NCBI GenBank assembly: GCA_002104945.1
Contig: MCFH01000001.1
Coordinates: 2,452,501-2,516,500 of the forward strand
Length of the DNA: 64,000 nt
Source of the DNA: Piromyces finnis
Lineage: Eukaryota; Neocallimastigomycota; Neocallimastigomycetes; Neocallimastigales; Neocallimastigaceae
Reading direction: 5' to 3'
The notes under the pieces are model-generated. The model was not told the origin of the DNA. It made no database searches and worked only from the letters and a program-made list of their open reading frames with translations. Positions 32,076 to 43,599 of this stretch are shown piece by piece (position 1 is the stretch's first letter; the number at the start of each line of letters is the position of its first letter). A program made the translations under genes and the position numbers.

Positions 32076-35000
32076 ATGAAGGCCTTTTTATTTTTACCTT
32101 TGTTAAGTAATTATTGTGTTTTATTATATAACATAACTTATTTTAAATACTTATTATGTAAAAATTATAAAATATTGTATTACTAAATCAAATTTTTAAT
32201 TTTTAATTTATAGTTTCAACCGTTTTAGGTGGTTTCTTAAGCGGTTTAAAGAGAGAATTTGATGAAGTAGAATTTAAAATGATTGATTTTTATTTTAGTA
32301 TGCCTACTTCAAAAGTTAATAATTTGATCAGCATGGCTCAAATTAGTAAAAATGATGTTCAAATGAAAGGTGCCAATAATATTCCAGATTTTGAATATAA
32401 AGATGCTACCGTTGTAGTTAAATGGAATGGGTAGGTTTATGATATCTTTTTAATTTATTAATTATATATATTAAAAAATGAAAGTTGATTTATATGTAAC
32501 AAAAATTAATATTTATAAATATTTGGTATATAATTATTTACATAGAAATTCTAAAACTTATGAAAAAGTTACTTTTAAAACTGGTGGTATGTACGGTCGT
32601 TCTTTTGATAAAATCGGTTACAACATTAAATTTGATAAGAAGTTTTTAGGTCGTAAAAGTTTTAAACTCAGACCAGAATCCGGTGATGCTAGTAAAATTC
32701 GTTCAAAACTTTGTTGTGATATTGCTAATCGTATTGGTTTACCATCTATTCAAGGTACCTATGCTAGACTTTACATTAATAATGAATTCTGGGGTTTATA
32801 CACATTTATGGATGCTGTCAAAACTTCTTGGATTAAAAACACTTTTGATCCAATTGAAAAGGAAGTTACTACCTTATATCAATGTAAAAGTGGTGGATTT
32901 AATTTCACTCCATCATCTACTTATGCCTGTTTTAATGCCAATGATGATTACCAACACATGAGTGAATTTAATTCATTTGTTAACGCTGCTAATAATGCTA
33001 AAAATGTTTCTGACCTCCAAAAAATTATGGATGTTGATGTTTTCTTAAAATATTTAGCTTTCGAATGGTTAATTGGATCTTTTGACCACTTCTTATGGTA
33101 TGGTCACAATTTCTATTGGTATAAGAGAGAAGGTGATGGTAAATGGGTTGTTATTTACTATGATTATGATAACACTTTTAATAATGGTATTAGTTCCACT
33201 TTATGGAATAGTAAGTATTCAAACCAAGATGGTTCTTACTTCAATCGTAATACTCAACCAGTTAACTACACTTTTGCCGATTGGGAAAAGAATATTCCAA
33301 TTCTTAAAAAGTTAGTATACCAAAACCAAACTAAATTTAAGCAAATTGTTTATGATGTTTTAGTTCAAGGTTTCAATCCAGATCTTTTAAACGCTCGTAT
33401 TAATGAAATCAAAAACTTTATTTCTCCTTATGTTAAAGAAGATTTTACTTATGTTAATGGAAAGTTACCAGGAAGAATTAATAAAGCTGGTTCTCCTTCT
33501 AGTTCTTCTTACAGTGGCTTTGAATACAATATTGAAAATAGTCTTAAGGGTTGGATTAAGAACAAATTTGATGTTGCTTGTAAAAATTATAGTTTCAACA
33601 AGAATGATATATTATATGCTTCTGCTAGATTTAATCCAAAACCATTTGATTATAGTATTGGAGCAAAACCAAAACCAACCACCACCACCACTACTACTAC
33701 TAAGGTCCAAAAAACTACAACTACAACCACTACAACTACAACCACATCTCAAAAACCAACTTCTACCGGTACAAAATATGTTATAATTAAGGATGGAAGT
33801 GGTAAAATATCTGATGATTGGGACAATTGGTCATGGGGTGTTAATAAGTTCAATTTTGATAGTCAAGGCAATATGGTTAATTATATAAATGGTGGCGTTT
33901 GGGGTGGTGTTTCTTTCAAGAATAAAAACAATGCTAAGTTGGGATCTGGTATATTATATTTCAAGGCTAGAACTAATGATACTGATGCTCTTCTTCAAGT
34001 ATTAATTCATTCTGATGATGAATACCTCAATGTTGGAAATATTGAAAATGTTTCAGCTGTAAGTATTTAAAGAAAAAAAACTTTAATGTATTAAAAGAAG
34101 CAATATTATTTTTTTATACTAATTAAAAAATATTATGCATATATTATTATAGTCTAAGATGGTAGAATATGGTGTTAAAATTGATGTTCCAGCTGACACA
34201 GTATATGATAGAATTACTATTCAAGATGGAAAAAATAAAGGACTAATTTTATGTCTTAATGATGTTTACTTTGTAGATGGTGCTAATATTCCTTCTACTA
34301 CTACTACTGTTAAAACAACAACAACAACTACTATTAAGACAACAACTACTACTACTACTGTTAAACCATCACCAACTGGTGTAACATATAATATTATTAA
34401 GAATGCTAAAGTTGATGCTTCATGGGATAACTGGTCATGGGGTGTTGAAAGCTACAGATTTAATAGTCAAGGTCAAATGGTTAATACTATCAAGGCTGGT
34501 GAATGGGGTGCTGTTTCATTCAAGAGAATTGATAGATTAGGATTAGGATCTGGTACTTTATACTTTAAGGCTAGAGTTAGTAGCAGCAGTCCTTCATCTG
34601 CTGTACAAATTTTAGTTCATGCTCTTGATGAAGATTTCATTAGTTTCGGTAATGTTGAAAATATTCCATCTAATGCATTAACTCAATACAGTGTCAATAT
34701 TAAGCTTGATGATGGTGTTAAGTTTAATAGAGTTACTATTCAAGATGCATCTAATGATGGTATTATTATATATCTTGATGATGTTTATTTTGTTGAAGGT
34801 GAAGTTGCCACTACTACTGTTAAACCAACTACTACCACCACCACTACCACTGTTAAACCAACTACTACTACTACAACAACTATTAAAACTACTACTACAA
34901 CTACTACTATCAAGACTACTACTACCACCACTACTTCTAAACCAACTTCAACAACTTCTAGTAAAAGATATGATGTTATTAAGACTGGAACTTCAAAGAT

Positions 35001-35900
35001 TGATAGTGCTTGGGAAGATTGGTCTTGGGGTCTTAAAAGCTACAGATTCAATAGTCAAGGTCAAATGGTAAGTACTATAAATGCTGGTGAATGGGGTGCT
35101 GTTTCCTTTAAGAGAACTGATAAATTGGGATTAGGATCTGGTACTTTATACTTTAAGGCTAGAGTTAGTAGCAGCAGTCCTTCATCTACTATCCAAGTTT
35201 TAATTCATACTGTTGATGAAGATTTCATTAGTTTCGGTAATGTTGAAAATATCCCATCTAATGCATTAACTCAATACAGTGTTGATATTAAACTCGATGA
35301 TGGAATTAAGTTTGATAGAATTACTCTTCAAGATTATTCTAACGAAGGTATCATTTTATACCTTAACGATGTTTACTTTGAAGAAATAATTACTTCTTCC
35401 TCAACAACTACATCAAAACCAACAACAACAACTACATCAAAACCAACAACAACTACATCAAAACCAACAACAACTACATCAAAACCAACAACAACTACAT
35501 CAAAACCAACAACAACTACATCAAAACCAACAACAACTACATCAAAACCAACAACAACTACATCAAAACCAACAACAACTACATCAAAACCAACAACAAC
35601 TACATCAAAACCAACAACAACTACATCAAAACCAACAACAACTACATCAAAACCAACAACAACTACATCAAAACCAACAAAACTACATCAAAACCAACAA
35701 CAACTACATCAAAACCAACAACAACTACTACATTAAAGCCAACTAGTACATCTAAGCCAAATGGTGAATGTAAAGAAATAACTATGGGTTATTACCCATG
35801 TGGTGGTTTAAGTTTCCCAGATGCTTCTCCATGTTGTGAAGAAGGTTTCAAATGTGAAGTCATTGATGAATATTACCACATGTGTAAATTAATCATGTAA
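32076..35900 (+). pseudogene. Secreted CotH-kinase protein with three beta modules and CBM1-like tail, frameshifted
   Basis: Exons 32076-32106, 32214-32430, 32546-34058 and 34153-35900. The introns have GTAATT, GTAGGT and GTAAGT donors, and all phases agree. The N terminus MKAFLFLPLL is a short signal peptide. A CotH-like kinase domain follows, with MKGANN, GGMYGRSFDK, RPESGDASKIR, HNFYWY and the acidic motif YYDYDNTF. CotH kinases in bacteria phosphorylate spore-coat protein, and in gut fungi CotH domains are common in secreted or cellulosomal proteins. Three modules of about 115 residues follow (33774-34290, 34385-34800, 34965-35390), each with W-x-[ND]-WSWG. Thr-rich linkers separate them, then about 13 copies of a 21-bp unit (KPTTTTS). 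One base is missing near 35680, so translation would stop at 35734-35736. Beyond it, the correct frame encodes a Cys-rich CBM1-like tail (YYPCGGLSF, PCCEEGFKC). The deletion may be real or an assembly error. Confidence 0.85.
35406..35725 (+). repeat. 21-bp tandem coding repeat (linker of the CotH protein)
   Basis: About 15 copies of AAACCAACAACAACTACATCA encode K-P-T-T-T-T-S, a probable O-glycosylated linker. The unit at about 35671-35690 has lost one C, which shifts the frame. Confidence 0.9.
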
Positions 35901-36464
35901 ATTAGACATGAATAATTAAAAGTTATTTGATCCAACTTAGAAAAACATAAAATTATACAAAATAACATTTAAAATAACTATAATTTAATATTACTATTTA
36001 TAACCTTAAAAAGTTATATTTTTATTAATTAAATATAAATATTATATTCCTTAAAAGAAATTCATTAATTTAATATCAGAAAATATATATTAATAATACA
36101 AAGTAGTAATAATAATATAAATTTAATATATAAATATATAAAATATATTTAAATAATATAAATAATATTAATTTATCAATACAATATTATGTAATTATAA
36201 ATAATTAAATATATAAATATAAATATGTAATTAAAATAAATATATAATAAGTAATTAAACTATAAATAAAAATAAAAATACCACAAAAAATAAAATACAT
36301 TATGCCCAATTCTTATTCATTTGTGTTTATTTAAATTTATTTTTATTTATTATAATTTTTATTAAAGTCATGATATTTACTGCCTTTAAAGACTTTTTTT
36401 TTAAAGTCTAATATTAGTAATTCTTCAAATTTAAACATGGAGATTTAGTGGACACTGCACAATA
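35901..36464. other. AT-rich spacer before LINE copy 2, with a short LINE-end-like repeat
   Basis: No gene is seen. Positions 36294-36334 repeat, with two mismatches, the 41 bases at 39629-39669 that cover the 3' end of LINE copy 2 and its right flank. A further 130 bases separate this from the LINE truncation point. Confidence 0.6.
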
Positions 36465-37214
36465 ATTCTTAGTCATAATAAATTCCAAATACTTTCAGCA
36501 AAATTCAACGATCCTAATGTTTCTACAGATGAACTTTCCAAAGAGTTTACTTCAACTGCTTTTTCAATTGCAGACAAGCTCAATATTACCTCAGCAAATA
36601 ATGTTATTAAGTCTTCATTTCATATTTCACAACAAATTTTTAATCTTCAAAAAATCAAAATGAAGTTGTATAGAAGATTTAAAAAAGAAAGAATTTATGA
36701 TATAGATGAATTTATTAAAAGAATTAAAATCTACCGTAAGCTCATCGATTACATCCACAAAAGATGTAATGAATTTAGGAAACAAGAATATCTTCATTGG
36801 ATTAAAACAGGATATGGGTATATGAAGAGTCATAATCCTAAGAAGGCCTGGAAATGGACCAAGAAAACTGCAAAAATTGGAAAAGATTCTTTCTTTTTTG
36901 CTCAACCAATTAAAAACAAAAATGGAGAATTAGTTGTTGCTACGGAAGAACAACTAGAGGTGTGGCACGACCATTTCGAAAACCTTGCATCAGATCCAAG
37001 TGGTGTAAGTCTTGATTTGGAGCATTGGTATGAAGAGTCAACGAATAAGCGTTTTTCACTTCCTATGCTTGATGAGTGGGATATCAACCAAGATATTAGT
37101 ATTGATGAAGTCAAGTCAGCTATCCTCACTACTCCAAATTATAAAACATCAGGTCCGGATGGTATTCCAATTGAATTTTACAAAGCATTAATTCCATCAA
37201 GTAATGGATTCTAA
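36465..37214 (+). pseudogene. LINE copy 2, N-terminal remnant of the RT protein
   Basis: The frame is open from the truncation point. It includes the lysine-rich region before the RT domain and the first RT block (SGPDGIPIEFYKALIPSS). An extra G in AGTAATGGATTC (about 37203), compared with copy 1, moves translation out of frame to a stop at 37212-37214. The first in-frame ATG is at 36660. Confidence 0.85.
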
Positions 37215-38079
37215 TAATGCTACAGATAATAATTCTTCCGGTAATAACACTTCAGATAATGATGCTTATGGTTTAAGTTTTATTTTTAAATTATTCAACC
37301 GTATTTGGGATGGAGATTTTCCCAGCTCTTGGAATGAATCCAGTATTGTTTTTATTCCTAAGAAGGGAGATTTGGCAGATTGTGATAACTATCGAGGCAT
37401 ATTACTTATAAATAATGGTATTAAGTTGATTTCCAAAATTGTCACCACTAGAATCTCAGAATATGGTCTAAAGAATAATTTCATTAGACCTGAACAATTT
37501 GGTTTTCGAAAAAAGGAAGAAAGTATCAGTCTTTTCATTTCAATCCAAGAAATATGCCGTAGACGTCAATTAGATAATAAAGAGACATATTTGGCCTTTT
37601 TAGATCTCAGGAAAGCATACGATTCAGTTCCAATCGGTAATATTCTCCATAAATTAGATCGTTTAGGAATCCGAGGTAAGAGTTTACAATTTATCAAAAA
37701 TTTATATTTAACATCTAAGGCTAATGTCAAATTAGATGGACAATTCTCGAAATCTTTTGATGTGAAGAAAGGAGTCCGTCAAGGTTGCCCACTTTCTCCT
37801 ATTCTCTTTAATCTCTTTATTAATGATATATTTAAAGAGTGCGAAGATCTTGGAGTCAGTTTAGGTGACACTCGATGCTGTGGTGGACTTTTTGCAGATG
37901 ATATAGTTATTTGTGCTCCAACAAGAGGATGCTTAAAAAAGATGCTTAGAAGAGTTAATGAATGGGCATTGTATAATGAAATGGAATTTGGTATCCAGAA
38001 ATGTTCAACGATGGTGATTCGTCCTGAATTAATAGAAAATCAGAACAAGAGAGATCCAACATTTTACTTAGCAGGATAA
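37204..38079 (+). pseudogene. LINE copy 2, reverse transcriptase core
   Basis: This is the frame after the shift at about 37203. It has YRGILLINNGIKL, FGFRKKEES, FLDLRKAYDS, RQGCPLSPILF and the catalytic FADD, nearly identical to copy 1. It ends in TAA at 38077-38079, the stop shared with copy 1 (after FYLAG), although the next codons continue the homologous frame. Confidence 0.88.
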
Positions 38080-39528
38080 CCCATTCCAACTACTGATTGC
38101 TATACTTATCTTGGTGTTCCATTTGATAAGAATCTGTCCCTTAAACCAGTTATTAAAGCTCTTAATAACAAGGTTTTGAAAGGACTCTTTTCAGTCAGTA
38201 AATTCTTAAGAAATCCTAATATTCCTATTCCTTTCAAAAAGCTAGTACTTAACTCACAAGTGATTAGCAGAGTTTCATACTTTGCACCATTACTTGGATC
38301 CAACAAAGCTAGGTCTAGGATTGCTCAGAAGCATGTTAACAAAGGAATACGATGGGTTTCTGGAGTTCATAAAGCTGTATCGTTTATATCTTTATACTCT
38401 ATCTCAAAAGATTTGAATATTCCTCCATTGTCAGCCAAATGTGCGTTAGCTCAGGTTAGATGTTTTAACAAATGGAAAAACTCAAATTGTATTATCTCAT
38501 ACCTTGTCAATTACATTCCTAAATTTAGAAAATACACGTGGTGCAAATCAAGTAAGACACTTGATAAGAAATTAAAGAAACATGAAGATGTTAAAGCAGT
38601 CAAAAACTTTTATTGGAAATATCTCAAAGGGAATTCAATCAAAGCGCAATATTATGATGATAATAAATTTATTGAAACTAAAGATTTTATTAAATTATGT
38701 TATGAGTACCTAGAGTTTGCCTATGGCTTCTACTGGCTATTGAAAGCAAGAAGCGGATACAAGTTGGATGCTAGAGTTGCCAAAGCTGCCAAATTTGTTG
38801 ATCCAGTTTGTCCTAACTACTGTCCATGTTGCAAGTGTGGTGTTCAAAGTATTAAACATTGGTTATTAGATTGTCCAACATTTAGAGATATCCGTATTAA
38901 ACATTATGATTCCATAGTCCAGCTACTAAATTTTTTCAGTCAACGTAATTCCAACAGTCCTATCAACAATAATGAAAATGCTAATATCAGTAGAGATAGC
39001 AATAACATTAATAGTAATAGTAATAATAGTACTAATAACAATAACAATAGTAATAGTAACAATAGTAATAATAACAATAGTAATAATAACAATAATAGTA
39101 GTAGAAATAATAATATTAGTAATGATAGCAATAGTGAAGATAATAGTCCTAATTTAGATAGTAATTTAGTTAATGATAATAATAGTTCTAATAATCCGGT
39201 GAATATTAATGTGTATGATTATTCTAGTGTGTGCAGTAAAATATTTAAATTCCTTCTTGGGGGAAGAAGTTTTAACAATATCAATTACAATTCAAGGGAA
39301 TGGAAAAAACTTTGCAAGTGTCAGATTCAATCTGGCACTAACGAAGGAACACCATTCTTGACGGTAACCGCGGAACTTCTAACCAAAATCATGCCTTTTG
39401 CTATTGGCCAGCAATGGTCAATGTTCAAAAGGTTTGAAGCAACATCCAAGAGCGTCAATGCTGAAGAAACAGTAAGACAGGCCAGGAGGGCCAGCGCAAC
39501 CAATGGAGATCATAATTTTGTCCGATGA
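38080..39528 (+). pseudogene. LINE copy 2, RT thumb and zinc-finger part
   Basis: It continues the RT frame after the shared TAA, with YLGVPFD. The first ATG is at 38176 (MKGLFSVSKF). It stays open to 39526-39528, so it lacks the private stop of copy 1 at 970-972. It carries the Cys/His finger (CPCCKCG, then KHWLLDC) and a Ser/Asn repeat tract (AATAGT-type codons, about 38985-39135) of different length from copy 1. Confidence 0.88.
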
Positions 39529-39669
39529 TAAAATTCTTGATCTTTGGCTCGGTGTCCCATTGGAAGTCAAATACAATTATTATACTTTAGTATGATAGTG
39601 GCTTTCTTACTTTAATTAAAATTACTAGAATACATTATACCCAATTTTTATTCATTTGTGTTTATTTAA

Positions 39670-40532
39670 TTATTTAAACATGTTTTTTTTATTTTTATTT
39701 TTATTTTTAATTTTTTATATTACATGTATTATAATTTTAATTAAATTAATAATAAAGTTTAAAAATATTTGATGCCGTTAAAAAAAAAATATATATATAT
39801 ATAATTATATCTTACATATATATTATATTTATTTCTTATTTAATATATGAATGACATTTATTATTAATAAGGACTACCTAATATAATGTAATTTCATAAA
39901 ATAAAATAAAATAAAATAAAATAAAATAAAATAAAATAAAATAAAATAAAATAAAATAAAATAAAATAAAATAAAATAAAATAAAATAAAATAAAATAAA
40001 ATAAAATAAAATAAAATAAAATAAAATAAAATAAAATAAAATAAAATAAAATAAAATAAAATAAAATAAAATAAAATAAAATAAAATAAAATAAAATAAA
40101 ATAAAATAAAATAAAATAAAATAAAATAAAATAAAATAAAATAAAATAAAATAAAATAAAATAAAATAAAATAAAATAAAATTACTCAAATTTTTATCAA
40201 AAAAGTTTATCTATTAATTTTACCATTATAACTTTAAAAGTTTTAAATAAAAATGTTAATTCTTTTTTTTATTATCTTAAATATTATTAAGATTAAAAAG
40301 CCAATAAAAACTTTTTTGTTTTTTATAATTTTATATACTTAAATGTATGTGATAAAAATGGAAAAAATTAAACATTTTCATAAAAAAAAAAAAAGATATA
40401 ATATTTCGGAAAAAAAAAGTTTTCTTTAAAATTTAAAAATTTTTTAATTATTTTTTTTTGAATATCAAAAAATAATGATATATTTGTTTTAACTAACTTT
40501 ATTTTCTATTTTAAAAGAAGAGAAAGAATAAG
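39670..40532. other. AT-rich intergenic DNA with a long AAAAT array
   Basis: No gene is seen apart from the pentanucleotide array described separately. The promoter of the solute-binding protein gene is expected at its right end. Confidence 0.5.
39896..40183. repeat. AAAAT pentanucleotide microsatellite, about 57 copies
   Basis: A 288-bp perfect array of AAAAT with no interruptions. The open frame on its minus strand (repeating Phe-Ile-Leu-Phe-Tyr) is an artefact. Confidence 0.98.
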
Positions 40533-42382
40533 ATGTGTCAATTAACAATTTTGTTATCACTATTATTTTTATTTTTTACTTTAAGTAATAAATATTAATT
40601 TTGTTTTTCTACTATTATTTTATTTTTGATAAAATGAAGGAACAAAAAAAAAATTAAATATAATCAAATACTTATTTCTTCATTTTTTTTTTTAAATATA
40701 CATCAAATATACAATAATATAATAATGTATAAATAGGTTATACTGTTACAATTAACACTATAGCCTATTATCAAAATGGTGCAGGTGAAACAATAGGCTT
40801 GATGGTAGATAAATTTAATAATTATGCTAGTGAAAATAATTTAGATATTGATTTAAATCTTGTTTATTTTGGAAAAACAAATTCATCGGAAACCTTTGAA
40901 TTTTATGAAAGTTTTATTGAATCTCATTTTAAAAAGGAATTTGATAAGTATGAATTAATTTTCCTAAATGATTTAACTATTGGAACTTTTGGAGAGCATT
41001 TATTAGACTTATCTGATTTTGTTTCAAAAGACCTTAGAAAATTATATTCAGGAAAATCTTATTACGAACATTGTTTCTATAAAGATAAATGGATTTCACT
41101 TGTAATATTCTTTTTTTTTTTATTATTTCTTATCATCTTTTTATTATTACCTTCATTAATACAGATTTTGTTTCGTCACTATTTTGTAGCCAATATTTTT
41201 AGATCTTACAGTATTATATTCAAATGATTTTCTTTTAAAAAAATATAATAAATCACTTCCAAAAACTTGGGATGAATTAATAGAAACCTCAAAATATATT
41301 ATAGATGAAGAACAAAAACTTGGTAATTCAATAATTGGATATAATGGCTTATTTTATGGTAAGAAATCATTATGAAACAATTAATATTTAAAAAGCAAAT
41401 AATTTAAAATACTTAAAAATATATTTTATATTTATACATTTTTTTAATTATTTATATTTATATAAGATGGTGAAGGTGGTGTTTGTTCAATATATGAATT
41501 TATAAATTCTTTCCGTAAATCAAAGGATGATGGTTTCCCAAAAGCAGATAGCGAAGAATTTGCAAGTGCATTAAAAATGATGAAGAAAATTAAAGAAGAA
41601 GTATCAAATGGTAATTAGAAATATTAAAAAAAAAAAATAAATAAAAATTTAATTTTTTATTGTACTGATATTGAAAAAAAAAAAAAACAAATTAATATGT
41701 ATAAATTAAAAGATTTTCTAAAAAAAATAAATATTTATTTATTTATTTTATATATTTATAAATGATATTTAATGTTAAACATATAGATGAACAATTTCAA
41801 AAAAATGAAGTAAATTATGAAGAATATTTATATACAAATAATTATGTATTTTCTAAATTTTGGTATATACCTGATACTGTTCTTAATTCAGATAAAAAAA
41901 TATCACTTTTACCAGGTAGAACTAGTGAACTTTCTGGATCCATTGTTGGAAGTAATGGTCTTGGTATTAATAAATATGTAACAGATGAAAGTAAGCGAAA
42001 GGCAGCTACAGAAATTATTAAATATTTTTCATCTGTTGAATTCCAAAAAGAAATGGTAATGGCATATCAATTACCTACAGGAATATCAAGTTTATACGAT
42101 GATGAAGAAGTATGTGGTAAAGTAGATTGTGAAATGTTTAAAGGTTTTCAAATGATTGCTAGACCATCAGCTAGAATAGAAAATTATGAAGCATATTCTC
42201 AGGAATTTAGAAAAAATGTATATGGTTATCTCTATGGAGATAATACAATAGAAGATACAATAGCAAAAATTACTGAATCTGAAAAATATTATATTTCTTC
42301 AGCTAATTCAAGAGTGAAGAATTTCTCATTATATTTATTTAGTGTTATGCTATCTTTTCTTTTATATATCATAGCCTTTTAA
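40533..42382 (+). CDS. Bacterial-type extracellular solute-binding protein with GPI-like tail (five exons, 441 aa)
   Basis: Exons 40533-40584, 40737-41101, 41190-41358, 41467-41610 and 41787-42382. All donors are GTAA and phases agree throughout. Exon 1 is a signal peptide (MCQLTILLSLLFLFFTLS). The mature part resembles family 1 ABC sugar-binding proteins: TINTIAYYQNGAGET, YELIFLNDLTIGTF, DLTVLYSNDFLLKKYN with LPKTWDEL, then LLPGRTSELSGSIVG, GLGINKY and ASEIIKYF-like helices. The C terminus has small residues (SSANSR) followed by about 18 hydrophobic residues and stops, which fits a GPI-anchor signal. Related domains in gut fungi are often fused to seven-helix receptor domains. None is seen here, so this may be a surface sugar sensor or scavenger that lost, or never had, that part. 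Bacterial origin with later introns is an inference. Confidence 0.82.
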
Positions 42383-43599
42383 TGGAATTAAATAAATAAT
42401 GATAGTATAAGTATATAAAAAAATTCATACTATTTTGTTTTTCATATAAAATGTTAAAAATAGATTAAAATTTTATATTGATAAAATATTTATAATTATA
42501 TTACACTCATTAAATGCTCAAAAATATATGTATTTTATATTTATTTTTTATTTTTTATTTTTTTCTTTTAAATTCAAACAATAATCATATTTATAGTATT
42601 AAATATATAATAATAATTTAAAAAATAGAAATATTGTTAAGCATAAATTAAAGGAGTATTATTTTACTTCATTTTATTTAAAAATATTTTGTATTTATGC
42701 TTTTTTATTTATGAAAAAAGATAATTTTAAACGAAAATAAAATTAAATATAACTTTTTAGTCATTTTTTTTAAAAAAAAAGAAAAAAATTAAATATGAAT
42801 TAATAGTATTATTAAAAATATATAAAATAAGGAATATTTTTAATTTTTTAATTTCACCTTCTTATTTATTAAAAAAAAATTTAAAAATATTTAAAGGGTA
42901 TATATGTAAATATGTATTTAAGATATAAACAATATAATAATTAATGTTATTTTTGATTTTTTCCTTCCTAAATAATATAAATATTTAGTAGTAACAATAT
43001 AAAAATATACTTTATTAACGATATTTATTATAATGGAGTTATCAATATTGTTAATAGGACAAGATATATATACAACTATTTATTAAAAAATAAGGCAATT
43101 TGTTTTTTATAAAAATTGTTTTTGATATTTAATATTGATTCTATGATATTATATTAACAATAAATATGATTCTAAAAAAAATATGGTCAATATATAATTA
43201 TTATTAAAAGTATTATAGTATATTCTTATTCATCCAAAAGATTTTAATTAAAGTATGATATTTTTATTACATATTTTTTGCATATCTTTAATTTTAGAAA
43301 AATAAAGACATTACTTTATTCATTATTTATTATATTTATTAAAAAAATTAAATAATATATAATATATAAAATACCATAGTCATAAATTGAAAATATTAAA
43401 TATTAATAATACTATAATATACTTTTATTTATTACAAAAAAAAAAAAAAAAGTAAAATATAATTAAAATTAAAATTTTATAATTAAATATTATATTTATT
43501 ATTTTATTGCTAGCTTTAATAAGATTTCAATATTACTTTTTTATTTTTCTTCTTATTTCTAAGTAAATATTTATGGAATCTTTTATTTGCTAAATGTAT
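42383..43599. other. AT-rich intergenic DNA, no gene seen
   Basis: A/T runs only. It lies downstream of two convergent genes, so it holds their 3' regions. Confidence 0.5.

Larger units (their letters stand above)
36465..39649 (+). mobile_element. LINE-type retrotransposon, copy 2 (5'-truncated, inverted to copy 1)
   Basis: Homology to copy 1 starts abruptly at ATTCTTAGTC (36465), inside the region between endonuclease and reverse transcriptase, and runs to the 3' end. 5' truncation is the usual outcome of incomplete target-primed reverse transcription. Damage: a one-base insertion near 37203 and the same in-frame TAA (38077-38079) found in copy 1. No poly(A) tail is evident at the 3' end. 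The last shared bases are CCCAATTTTT. Confidence 0.93.

Noticed and set aside
39878-40189. 103-codon minus-strand open frame of Phe, Ile, Leu and Tyr
   Set aside because: It is the translation of the AAAAT microsatellite.
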